This document shows positions 47,735-55,232 of a DNA stretch of 57,928 bases, piece by piece; the first letter of the stretch is position 1, and every line of letters begins with the position of its first letter. Source of the DNA: a virus. The DNA is taken from the IMG/VR virus record IMGVR_UViG_3300045747_000102, positions 1 through 57,928 of that record; one strand, 5' to 3'. The notes below the pieces were generated by a model, which worked only from the letters and a program-made list of their open reading frames with translations, did not search any database and had not been told where the DNA came from. A program made the position numbers and the translations under genes.

Positions 47735-47782
47735 CTATGTTGTTAGCATTTGTAGATATGCTTCTTCTATAGATTTATTCAT
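47735..47782 (-). pseudogene. Tiny or frameshifted ORF between polymerase and the uvsX operon
   Basis: The 126-nt gap after the polymerase gene holds an ATG with a good AAGGAAAA site that reads only MNKSIEEAYLQMLTT before TAG. The bases beyond continue open in another frame (NNIDQSSNNIWELMQLNFLK, to about 47688). This looks like one small gene of about 35 codons broken by a frameshift, but a true 15-residue peptide cannot be excluded. Confidence 0.35.
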
Positions 47783-47791
47783 AAATTTTCC

Positions 47792-50278
47792 TTAACCGAA
47801 GAAATCATCGAGTGAATTTTCTTCTTCCAATTGCCATTTCATTGCATCCATAATCTTGACCAATGGGTCTAGGAATGCCTTAGAGAATTGAGTATCATAA
47901 TCAATGTACCGATGAAGATTGAATTCCTTTGGTAGTTCGGATGGGAAGCCGATGATGTTTTCTCGTAGTGTATTTGGTTCAATGAGTGCTACATACTTGA
48001 TCTTGTCACCTTCTTTAATCAGTTCATATTTCTTGGTCAGATCATTTTTCAGGATCAGATTGTTGTACAACAGAGCCGCTCTCACAGCAATTGGACAACC
48101 CTTGGCATAGATAGAATTTGAATCCGAGTACTCTCGCATGTTATTAGCAGAGCGTGGGAATGCAATTTCCTCTACCGAGTACGAATGGAAGTTCTTTTGA
48201 CACTTCGTAATGTACTCAAGCAAAATGTCACGGTCAGCATGATCCAAAATCAACTTAATAGCTTCCGTAAGCCATTCACGTACTAAGTCAGGAGTCGAAG
48301 ATCGGTTGGTCTCAATCCCAGTGATCTTGTACTCGGGTTGAGCATATCGAACACCTTCATTATCAAGTACCTTCTGGCAGTTTCGCTTTTTAGCCAAGAC
48401 AACAGTAGTCGAAGAAATTGCCTCTGGTTTGAAGTACAGCTTGTTCTCATAGAAGTTGAGTCGGTCCGAGATTTCCTTAGTAGATTCATTCAAAGCCTTA
48501 GCCAAGAAAGCATCAATGAATTTCAGCACAAATGTAGCCGTTGCATCATCGGTCATTTTCTTGGGAGCAAGTTCTACCAATTTATCAAAGCGGACACAAA
48601 GTGAATCGGTATCATTATAGACTACATAGTCCATATCAATTTTGCAAACCTTGGACATGAACTGATTTGCTCTGCGAGACACTGCCTGAATTGCATACTG
48701 ACCAGTTGTTGTAATACCCTCGGCAATTCGGTTGTCAAAGAAGAGAAAGTATTTATTGGCCATAGCACCGAATAGGGAATTCAGCTGAACCTTCACGGCC
48801 AATTGAAGAACACCAAACCGTGCCGAAGCCTTTTTGAAACTCTCGTCATGAGTCTTTTCATACTCACGTTTGAGCCGTAGCATCTCATCCTTTGCAGCCT
48901 TACGTTTACCGAACATTGACTCGGTAAGTCGTGGCATCACTCCACGAGTATCTCTGCGATAACGAGAGCCATTAGCAGCAAGAGCAAACTCGGATTCGTT
49001 AGCAATATCTGTGTTAAGTAATGAATCAATTGACACTCCGTCAATCATGTCCACGAAGGTCTCGGGTGACATGTTCAGCGACATAATAAAACTTGGATAC
49101 AGAGAAGTTGCATCAAGCACACCAGTCCACTTATACAAACCTGGTACAACATCCTTCACATAACCACCGACAATCTGTTGATCTGAAGATTGATGTTTCT
49201 TCATTGCACAGAATGTATTTTCTTCATACAGAGTAGAAAGAATATAGGACTCCCAAGTCTTCACGGGAGAATAGACATCCGAATAATTTACTTTGGTCAG
49301 ATAAGCAAGAGTCACAGCAAGATAGATCAGGCCGAGTTTGTCCTCAAGCTTAACCAGCAAGTTCACGTCCTGGATGTTGTAGGAAACAAAGCCATCGGTT
49401 TCACCCTCGGTGTCATCCCAGCCCTTTTCGTAATGCTCACGGAATGAAGCATACTTGTTTTCGGTCTTGCTTTCACCAATTTCAACCTGGCCGATGTACC
49501 CAAGCTTGTAGCTTGGACGGTTGATAAACCGGAACTTCTTGTACAGATCCAACATATCAAGCACAGTACGACCAGAGATTTCATACTTGAGATACTCACG
49601 GTCCATGATCGTTTCTGTCTTGGCATCCACATGACCGAATGGAGATAGACGATTCAAAGCATTCTGACCAAGCAGCTTGATGATACGAGAGCCGAGATAT
49701 GCCATGTCGAACTGAACTACATTCCATCCAGTCATAATGTCAAAGTCGACCTCGATGCAATAATTGATCCACTTTGACAACAGATCCTTTTCATCCCGGC
49801 AAACGATGTATTCAGTTCCCTGAGCATTAGATGGTTTCACACCAAATGTGATCATCTTACCCTTCTTGTTTGAGTAGCAAGAAATTAGGAGCACTTCCTC
49901 CGGAGCATTCTTGGTGTCGATACCACCTTGTCCGGTTGTAGTTTCAATGTCCGTGAATAGGATAGATAGATTTGTAAGTTCGACTGAGAGTTCACCTGGA
50001 AAGTTACGGTGAATGAAGTCATATTCATACCGATCATTTCCGTGGATGTTCATGACACCCGAGTAAGATTTGATGTAATCTCGAGCTGCCCGGATGTCTG
50101 CAAACTGCACTTCAGCCAAACTTTCTCCGTATAAAGATTTGTACTTTTCGGACATCCCCGGCACGTATAACGTGGGCATGTGGGTAGCATTGTTTGACTG
50201 AATTCTTACACCATCTTTGTACCCGCGGAAGTAAATTTTATTGAATCTCTGTTCGACTGCTGTATAAATTATGGTCAT
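47792..50278 (-). CDS. Family B DNA polymerase (T4 gp43-like)
   Basis: 828 residues with the 3'-5' exonuclease and polymerase motifs in order: Exo I FTDIET (D110, E112), Exo II NVVQFDMAYL at 186-195, Exo III YNIQDVNLL at 300-308, motif A DATSLYPS at 389-396, motif B KVQLNSLFG at 496-504, motif C YNDTDSL at 554-560. The C-terminus ENSLDDFFG is a likely sliding-clamp binding peptide, as in T4 gp43. It is somewhat shorter than T4 gp43 (898 aa). Promoter M2 lies upstream. Confidence 0.96.
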   Translation of the reverse strand: MTIIYTAVEQRFNKIYFRGYKDGVRIQSNNATHMPTLYVPGMSEKYKSLYGESLAEVQFADIRAARDYIKSYSGVMNIHGNDRYEYDFIHRNFPGELSVELTNLSILFTDIETTTGQGGIDTKNAPEEVLLISCYSNKKGKMITFGVKPSNAQGTEYIVCRDEKDLLSKWINYCIEVDFDIMTGWNVVQFDMAYLGSRIIKLLGQNALNRLSPFGHVDAKTETIMDREYLKYEISGRTVLDMLDLYKKFRFINRPSYKLGYIGQVEIGESKTENKYASFREHYEKGWDDTEGETDGFVSYNIQDVNLLVKLEDKLGLIYLAVTLAYLTKVNYSDVYSPVKTWESYILSTLYEENTFCAMKKHQSSDQQIVGGYVKDVVPGLYKWTGVLDATSLYPSFIMSLNMSPETFVDMIDGVSIDSLLNTDIANESEFALAANGSRYRRDTRGVMPRLTESMFGKRKAAKDEMLRLKREYEKTHDESFKKASARFGVLQLAVKVQLNSLFGAMANKYFLFFDNRIAEGITTTGQYAIQAVSRRANQFMSKVCKIDMDYVVYNDTDSLCVRFDKLVELAPKKMTDDATATFVLKFIDAFLAKALNESTKEISDRLNFYENKLYFKPEAISSTTVVLAKKRNCQKVLDNEGVRYAQPEYKITGIETNRSSTPDLVREWLTEAIKLILDHADRDILLEYITKCQKNFHSYSVEEIAFPRSANNMREYSDSNSIYAKGCPIAVRAALLYNNLILKNDLTKKYELIKEGDKIKYVALIEPNTLRENIIGFPSELPKEFNLHRYIDYDTQFSKAFLDPLVKIMDAMKWQLEEENSLDDFFG

Positions 50279-50302
50279 ATGTTTTCATTGAATGTAGAAT
50301 TT

Positions 50303-50330
50303 ATTTTATCACAATAGAAGTGAAAGTAAA
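50303..50330 (-). promoter_or_regulatory. Minus-strand promoter M2 (DNA polymerase)
   Basis: TTTACT (50330-50325) and TAAAAT (50308-50303), spacer 16 nt, in the context TTTTTACTTTCACTTCTATT, shared with M3. Confidence 0.65.
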
Positions 50331-50337
50331 AACAAAA

Positions 50338-50364
50338 ATGGCCCACAAGGAGCCATTCTGTTAA
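50338..50364 (-). terminator. Rho-independent terminator before polymerase
   Basis: AATGGC and GCCATT form a stem around a 9-nt loop, and the minus-strand transcript continues with TTTTGTTTTT. It ends the small-gene unit upstream, and promoter M2 restarts transcription directly behind it. Confidence 0.75.
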
Positions 50365-50376
50365 CTGTGTAAACTG

Positions 50377-50541
50377 TTATTCTGATGTTTTGTCGGCCAT
50401 AGCTTCTTTAACAATAGCCACGACTTCGGACAACTTACGTACGATCACTCGACGGCCGTTTTCAAAATCATTCACATACACCAAAAAGCCGCCGTCAATC
50501 TTCTCGATTGACACATTCATTTCTTTAAAATCTAGATTCAT
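50377..50541 (-). CDS. Hypothetical protein, 54 aa
   Basis: ATG at 50541 with GGAG 5 nt upstream; an ATG at 50544 overlaps the previous stop and is the alternative. The product is MNLDFKEMNVSIEKIDGGFL followed by a basic GRRVIVRKLSE segment. Small, possibly nucleic-acid binding. The gene ends just before a terminator. Confidence 0.6.
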   Translation of the reverse strand: MNLDFKEMNVSIEKIDGGFLVYVNDFENGRRVIVRKLSEVVAIVKEAMADKTSE

Positions 50542-50543
50542 CA

Positions 50544-50825
50544 TTACTCCTGTGGTCCGAAGACTTTTTCATACAATTCAACAATGTTTTCTTGGTCAAC
50601 TGACACGGCAGCCAAGTTCTGCTTATGGTAAATCTTTGCCATCTTGACGAGGTAACCCTTAGGCAACTCAGAGCCAGTGGAAAGATCGGCAAATAGATTC
50701 TTGAGAAAATCCTTTTCACCTTCAATTCGGGTAAACGATGCGGAAGCCTCTTGCATTGCATCTTTGATAGCCTTCAGGACGATTGGGTCATTGGGCATTG
50801 TGATTTGGTTGGTTTCGACGATCAT
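50544..50825 (-). CDS. DsbA-like double-stranded DNA-binding protein, 93 aa
   Basis: The C-terminal half KGYLVKMAKIYHKQNL and VELYEKVFG resembles the T4 DsbA family (LLALYHKxNR, VELYDTVF), a small helical protein that binds duplex DNA and late promoters. The N-terminal half is helical. The homology is short, so the call is moderate. It lies in the replication cluster. Confidence 0.6.
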   Translation of the reverse strand: MIVETNQITMPNDPIVLKAIKDAMQEASASFTRIEGEKDFLKNLFADLSTGSELPKGYLVKMAKIYHKQNLAAVSVDQENIVELYEKVFGPQE

Positions 50826-50849
50826 AATATGTTCACTTCTTTCTTGGGG

Positions 50850-51080
50850 TTACAAACTATATAGCATTTTGATTAACTGGTTTACTTCCTCTTCCTTCGT
50901 AAAGAACTGAAGTTTGAAGTTGGATTCCAGCATATCCTGAACCACTATCAGGAATGTTTTCTCAGTCACATCATTGTCCATCATGGACAATTTGACCAGG
51001 AACCGATTGTTAATAAGAAATTTCTTAGACTTAATCAGTTCCTGGAAATGACTTTGCGGTTTTTTAGTTTTCTTTTCCAT
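50850..51080 (-). CDS. Hypothetical protein, 76 aa
   Basis: Basic N-terminus and a helical hydrophobic core (RFLVKLSMMDNDVTEKTFLI). The position between the Hsp20 and DsbA-like genes suggests a replication or late-transcription accessory. No family is recognised. A late motif lies 25 nt upstream. Confidence 0.6.
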   Translation of the reverse strand: MEKKTKKPQSHFQELIKSKKFLINNRFLVKLSMMDNDVTEKTFLIVVQDMLESNFKLQFFTKEEEVNQLIKMLYSL

Positions 51081-51104
51081 ATAGGTACCAATCGTTGATA
51101 CCCA

Positions 51105-51112
51105 TATTTAAT
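51105..51112 (-). promoter_or_regulatory. Late-type promoter
   Basis: ATTAAATA on the minus strand, between the hsp20 stop and the 76-aa gene. Confidence 0.55.
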
Positions 51113-51115
51113 AGA

Positions 51116-51553
51116 TTACTTGATTGCAATCATTGATGGCTTGGTTTTCTCGGGAACCAGTTTGGTTAAACTAATTGTAAGAATTCCATCTGCCATTTGA
51201 GCATCGGTCACCTTGATGTTGGTCTCAAGCAGGAATCTGCGTTCAAAATTGCGTTGAGCAATTCCGTTCCAGATCCATTTTTGACCAGCCATATCGGCAG
51301 TCTTGCTCTTTTCACCTTTAACAATCAGGGTGTTATCAGGTCCATTTTCGAGAGTTACCTCTGACTTGGAGTAACCAGCCAGAGCAATTTCGATTGCATA
51401 ATTATTTTCAGATGTCTCAATGATGTTGTAAGGAGGAAACGAACTTTGTGGTTGTTTACCTTCATAGAACACCGAGAGTCGGTCCGTGAGGGTTTGAGCA
51501 CCAATAAAATCTTTGTAAAGATTGTTGATGACGGAAGGGTCGAGATATGCCAT
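51116..51553 (-). CDS. Hsp20 small heat-shock protein
   Basis: 145 residues with an alpha-crystallin domain: FPPYNIIETSENNYAIEIAL, AGYSKSEVTLE, LIVKGEK, ERRFLLETNIKVTDA, and the GILTISLTK beta-hairpin, as in IbpA-type chaperones. ATP-independent holdase. Related genes occur in T4-type cyanophages, where they are linked to virion assembly. An AGGAG site precedes the ATG. Confidence 0.93.
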   Translation of the reverse strand: MAYLDPSVINNLYKDFIGAQTLTDRLSVFYEGKQPQSSFPPYNIIETSENNYAIEIALAGYSKSEVTLENGPDNTLIVKGEKSKTADMAGQKWIWNGIAQRNFERRFLLETNIKVTDAQMADGILTISLTKLVPEKTKPSMIAIK

Positions 51554-51627
51554 GTTAAACTCCTATAAGCAAGTTTTTTCTTCAATTTACTACAGACCCC
51601 GAAGGCATCTATAGATTCAGGGTGGAA

Positions 51628-52038
51628 TTACCCTAAATTCTTTGTCCGGTTACCCAGAGTGTACTTAGCAATCAGTGACCATTCTTTTTTCTCTTTGAAC
51701 GGTACTATTTTTATCTCTGAAACAGACGACAAAAATTCGATATCAGCTTTATTTAATACGGCACAGAGGCCCCATTGCCCTAAAAATTTGGAAATTGTAT
51801 TCCGTCTACGATAATCATCTTCAGAAATGTCGGCCGTTTTGCCGTCAAGTAGAAAAAGTTCCTTAAAGTGTACAATGTAGTATTTGCCCTGTTTGTGCAG
51901 GATATGACATGTCTGAAATAAGGTTTTGTTTTTCTTAGAGGGGATTCCTATTCTGGTTAGTGTTTCTTTAATTAGCAAAAATGAATCAGGTTTGTCTAAA
52001 GTAATTTCTACACCAACGCTAGGTTTTTGTTCTTTCAT
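51628..52038 (-). CDS. regA: RegA translational repressor
   Basis: The start at 52038 gives MKEQKPSVGVEITLDKPDSF and a protein of 136 aa; longer versions run into the upstream gene. The family pattern SFLLIKETLTRIGI, TCHILHKQGKYYIVHFKE, DYRRRNTISKFLGQWG and EWSLIAKYTLGN aligns along its whole length with T4 RegA (122 aa). It blocks translation of selected early mRNAs by binding near start codons. It overlaps the gp62-like gene by 20 nt, the T4 order 44-62-regA. Confidence 0.93.
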   Translation of the reverse strand: MKEQKPSVGVEITLDKPDSFLLIKETLTRIGIPSKKNKTLFQTCHILHKQGKYYIVHFKELFLLDGKTADISEDDYRRRNTISKFLGQWGLCAVLNKADIEFLSSVSEIKIVPFKEKKEWSLIAKYTLGNRTKNLG

Positions 52039-52429
52039 TATTATTCTTCCCACCATGTTTGTCCAGTTCAGCTTGTACTGCTTCCGGACCAAGTAATTTA
52101 TAAATTTCTGTACCACGCTTAGTAGACACATTCATCCGAGAACAAATATACTCTACATGGTCAGTATTTAAGGTAGAAGATTCCTTCTTGGACCACATCT
52201 TTTGGAATGCACGATTCTGTGGAATTCCCTTTAGATAAAAATCATACTGGATCTTTTTATCTAACCCAGAATATTTATCCATGCACTCAGCAAAAAGAAC
52301 AGTCCGATCAGAGTTAGAAAGAATCCGATTTACCATGAACGGAGCATATTCTTTGTTGAACAGCTCGTCAGTGGTGTACAGATCTTCCTTAGTCTGAAGG
52401 ATAGATTTTGCAATGTCAAATGGGCTCAT
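52019..52429 (-). CDS. Clamp-loader small subunit (T4 gp62-like)
   Basis: 136 residues with YDFYLKGIPQNRAFQKMWSK, which matches the gp62 hallmark (DFYLNSIPKKKRFAKW). With gp44 it loads the sliding clamp. Shorter than T4 gp62 (187 aa). It lies between clamp-loader ATPase and regA, overlapping both. Confidence 0.85.
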   Translation of the reverse strand: MSPFDIAKSILQTKEDLYTTDELFNKEYAPFMVNRILSNSDRTVLFAECMDKYSGLDKKIQYDFYLKGIPQNRAFQKMWSKKESSTLNTDHVEYICSRMNVSTKRGTEIYKLLGPEAVQAELDKHGGKNNNERTKT

Positions 52430-53364
52430 TGGAATTGGCAGTCACGCATGACTTGGATGCAGAAGGCGGCATTGTTAATTTCTTGATCAATCGAATGTGA
52501 AGCCTTGAACTGGGATTCACCGATCAGAAGAATCAACTGAGGGATAGATTGTGGAATTAGCAGTCCAGCAATTTTGTCATAGAACAAACGATAGAACTGA
52601 GACGAATCCATCTGGTTATTAGCAATCCACTGGCGAACCTTGGTGAATGATTTTTCCTTCAGGAAGCCTGCAAGTTCGTTAATGCCAGTATCATCAATAG
52701 TAGCCAAAATGCCGGAATCAATAGTACCAGATGACGAATAACGTTGAAGCTCAACAATCGTCTTACGGAAGTCAGGAAAGTTCTTCGAGACCAAACCTGC
52801 CACAGATTTCTTATCATACGTCACACCCTCGGAATCCAATACTTTACACGCAGATTTGAACATCTGAGCCATTGCCGTTTGTTTTTCATCCTTAGAGAAT
52901 TTGAAGTCAATACGAGTCAGACGAGATTGCAGAGGGGAGATGATACGCTCAGGGAAATTACACGTGAAGATAAACAGAGCATTCGAGCTGAATTCATCCA
53001 AGAATCCACGAAGTGCCGGCATAACCGATGTGGGATTCAAGTAATCTGCTTCGTCCAGAACCACAATTTTCTTGGAGTCCGTGAATGAAACGGTAGAAAC
53101 AAATTGTGTTATTTTAGTACGAAGTGTGTCAATGTTGCCATCCAATGATGCATTGATAAACAACACATCAGCGTCAAGGAAGCCAGAGATGGCATAAGCA
53201 CACGTTGTTTTGCCTGTGCCTGGAGGGCCACAGAATAGATAATTTGGAAGATTACCGGACTCTAATTGTTCCTTTAGCATCTTCTTCACTGTTGCTGGAA
53301 GAACCGTATCGTCAATAGTCTTGGGACGATATTTATGTTCCCAAACTTGATTCTCAAAACTCAT
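52426..53364 (-). CDS. Clamp-loader ATPase (T4 gp44-like)
   Basis: 312 residues, AAA+. Walker A GPPGTGKT at 46-53, Walker B VVLDEADYL around 102-109, the arginine-finger region QSRLTRIDF near 146-154, and N-terminal WEHKYRPKTIDD typical of clamp loaders. It drives loading of the gp45-like clamp. ATGA-coupled to the gp62-like gene. Confidence 0.95.
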   Translation of the reverse strand: MSFENQVWEHKYRPKTIDDTVLPATVKKMLKEQLESGNLPNYLFCGPPGTGKTTCAYAISGFLDADVLFINASLDGNIDTLRTKITQFVSTVSFTDSKKIVVLDEADYLNPTSVMPALRGFLDEFSSNALFIFTCNFPERIISPLQSRLTRIDFKFSKDEKQTAMAQMFKSACKVLDSEGVTYDKKSVAGLVSKNFPDFRKTIVELQRYSSSGTIDSGILATIDDTGINELAGFLKEKSFTKVRQWIANNQMDSSQFYRLFYDKIAGLLIPQSIPQLILLIGESQFKASHSIDQEINNAAFCIQVMRDCQFQ

Positions 53365-53410
53365 AATAAAATTTTTCCTTTGTCACATTAGTAGGACATT
53401 ACACCGTTAA

Positions 53411-53428
53411 TGTATCAAATACGATACA
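53411..53428. promoter_or_regulatory. Operator-like palindrome
   Basis: TGTATC-n6-GATACA is a perfect inverted repeat in the 115-nt gap between the clamp and clamp-loader genes. It could be a binding site for a dimeric regulator or a host factor. No promoter of either known family is visible in this gap. Confidence 0.4.
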
Positions 53429-53432
53429 TACA

Positions 53433-53473
53433 CATAGATCGGTACAAGAACACACATTCCATACCGATCTATG
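53433..53473 (-). other. Hairpin directly after the clamp gene
   Basis: CATAGATCGGTA and TACCGATCTATG are a perfect 12-bp inverted repeat with a 17-nt loop, 6 nt beyond the clamp stop codon. No T-run follows on the minus strand, so it is not a typical terminator. It may be an RNA processing or stability element lowering expression of the clamp loader relative to the clamp. Confidence 0.55.
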
Positions 53474-53479
53474 ATCACA

Positions 53480-54139
53480 TTAAGACCAGGAAGAGTTCTT
53501 TTCGTTCGCGATGTAGATTTCGTAGTTGATCGTCTTGGAAACGAACTGAGCAATCTTCTTGGAACTCAGATTGACTTCATAGATGCTTGGGGGCATTTTC
53601 AGATTTTCCAACTTGATGTACGAAGAGAATGACTGATCGGTCGTTCCGACTTCAACCGCAAAGGTGTTTGAGCTTGGATTCTTTGGGTCCAGAACCGTAC
53701 AAGTAATAGACGAACCATCACCTTGAATGAGCAAATCTGTAGCCGAAAGAACAGAACCTGCCTTGATCAACGACTTCAGATCTTCCTCGGAGAGTTCAAA
53801 CGAAGCATCAGTCTTGGGCATCTTGATAGCCTTGTCCGGATAGTCCAGAACTTCGGAAGCCGCAAAGACATATTGCACTTTGTTCTTACCTTGGGAAATG
53901 GTGACCGAATTGTCATTCAGGGTAAACTCGGGATCAGTAAACAAAGATACTACACCCAGGAATTCTGGCAGATTGTAGATGCCGAACTCTTGTTCAAACT
54001 CATCCTCGACTGTGGCTGTAACAAAAATGTTCTTGGCAACAGTTCGTGTCGTAAGAACCTTGCCAGCCTTGATCAGAATGTTCTGATTGATAGATGAGAA
54101 GTTACGAAGCACTTCAAGAGTTTGTTTGGATAATTTCAT
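53480..54139 (-). CDS. Sliding clamp (T4 gp45-like)
   Basis: 219 residues; the ATG at 54139 (MKLSKQT) has AAAGGA 8 nt upstream and aligns with the T4 gp45 N-terminus MKLSKDT, while an ATG at 54157 is a weaker alternative. The domain layout of two repeated beta-alpha folds, LSEEDLKSLIKAGSVLSATDL and the C-terminal YEIYIANEK, matches trimeric phage clamps. It tethers the polymerase and, in T4, activates late transcription, which fits the late motifs in this window. Confidence 0.93.
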   Translation of the reverse strand: MKLSKQTLEVLRNFSSINQNILIKAGKVLTTRTVAKNIFVTATVEDEFEQEFGIYNLPEFLGVVSLFTDPEFTLNDNSVTISQGKNKVQYVFAASEVLDYPDKAIKMPKTDASFELSEEDLKSLIKAGSVLSATDLLIQGDGSSITCTVLDPKNPSSNTFAVEVGTTDQSFSSYIKLENLKMPPSIYEVNLSSKKIAQFVSKTINYEIYIANEKNSSWS

Positions 54140-54170
54140 TGGGAGAGTCCTTTTCATGATAAGATAGTTA

Positions 54171-54199
54171 ATTATAAACCAAATAGAAACGAAAGTAAA
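54171..54199 (-). promoter_or_regulatory. Minus-strand promoter M3 (clamp)
   Basis: TTTACT (54199-54194) and TATAAT (54176-54171), spacer 17 nt, in TTTTACTTTCGTTTCTATTT. The predicted leader is 25 nt to the clamp ATG. Similar to M1 and M2. Confidence 0.75.
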
Positions 54200-54201
54200 A
54201 T

Positions 54202-54381
54202 CTATTCTTTACAGGTTATTGTATATGGCGGCTGTGTAGGCCAATTTGGTGTTTCAGGGACGAAAGTTGGTCGAACTGCTGGTGGTCCGAAATGAACCAA
54301 ATGCGCAGTTCGTCCCTCAACGATCACAAGCCGTTCTCGTAGCTCGTTGAGTTCTTTTCTTAGTTGTTCTACTTCGGTCAC
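54202..54381 (-). CDS. Hypothetical protein, 59 aa, GTG start
   Basis: The GTG at 54381 overlaps the upstream stop by 4 nt (GTGA). The product begins with a short coiled coil TEVEQLRKELNELRERL and continues as a Pro-rich tail (PPAVRPTFVPETPNWPTQPP). No family is recognised. Confidence 0.55.
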   Translation of the reverse strand: MTEVEQLRKELNELRERLVIVEGRTAHLVHFGPPAVRPTFVPETPNWPTQPPYTITCKE

Positions 54382-55205
54382 AGTGAGTAGCTTACGTTTT
54401 GATCTTTTTCACGAGAATCAAGTTCGTACTGAGAACGGATAATATTGTTGGTGCGGACAACTTCATTCAGCACGGTAAACTCGTTGTTTGCATACCGGAT
54501 GAATGCAGCAGTATCCTTGGTGAAACATGCACCACCAAAGCCGTACCGGCCATCTGGGCCCGGGACAGTAGTATGGGAAGGTCCGATACGTGGATCGTTA
54601 CCAATAGCGGCTACGACTTCGGAGTAGTTTGCACCATTCTTAGCACAGATAGCTTGGAACTGATTCCAGAACAGGACCTTAGCCGATAGGAAGGTATTCA
54701 TACCGTACTTCACAAATGAAGCTTCAGGAGCCGTCATGTGGAAAGTTGCAGCAGGTTTGCAAATGGAGTAATTTGTGTAAATACTTTCCAGTTTCTTCGT
54801 CATGATGATGTCGCCACCATACACGTTCGAGATTGGATTTTCAAAGTCCCAGTTTGCGTTGCGCTCAGTGAGGAACTCTGGGTTGTAAATGAAGTTTGGA
54901 TATTCATCGGCCAAGCGTTGCACAATATCTGGAACCACGGTAGATTTCAGGACCAACAGTGTGTCCATATCTTTCAGAGCTGCCATTGTGGATTCTACAA
55001 TTGAAGAATCAATAGCACCAGAGGCAGACATAGGAGTCGGCACGGCAATGAATACTACATCGAGCTTCATGTTCTTCATCACTGAAATATCTACACCGCG
55101 ATCGAGTTTAGGATCTACGATGAACAAGTTGTTGTTCTGGAAGCCGTGTGCTACAGCCTTGCCTACGAACCCATATCCGACCACACCAATATTAAGTTTA
55201 CTCAT
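54378..55205 (-). CDS. UDP-glucose 6-dehydrogenase-like protein, short form, 275 aa
   Basis: Rossmann motif GVVGYGFVGKAV at 7-18, FIAVPTPMS, LKSTVVPD, NPEFLTERNA at 108-117 and the catalytic Cys227 in YGFGGACFTKD match UDP-glucose/GDP-mannose dehydrogenases, which oxidise UDP-glucose to UDP-glucuronate with NAD. The protein stops where the C-terminal UDP-binding domain of about 130 residues would begin, so it is a shortened phage form. The neighbour supplies the next enzyme of the UDP-xylose route. Confidence 0.85.
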   Translation of the reverse strand: MSKLNIGVVGYGFVGKAVAHGFQNNNLFIVDPKLDRGVDISVMKNMKLDVVFIAVPTPMSASGAIDSSIVESTMAALKDMDTLLVLKSTVVPDIVQRLADEYPNFIYNPEFLTERNANWDFENPISNVYGGDIIMTKKLESIYTNYSICKPAATFHMTAPEASFVKYGMNTFLSAKVLFWNQFQAICAKNGANYSEVVAAIGNDPRIGPSHTTVPGPDGRYGFGGACFTKDTAAFIRYANNEFTVLNEVVRTNNIIRSQYELDSREKDQNVSYSL

Positions 55206-55232
55206 GATTTTCCTTTCAAGTTTGTTATGTAT

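Noticed and set aside
51600-51630. Terminator after regA
   Set aside because: AGGGT/ACCCT forms a short hairpin over the stop codon, but no T-run follows on the minus strand.
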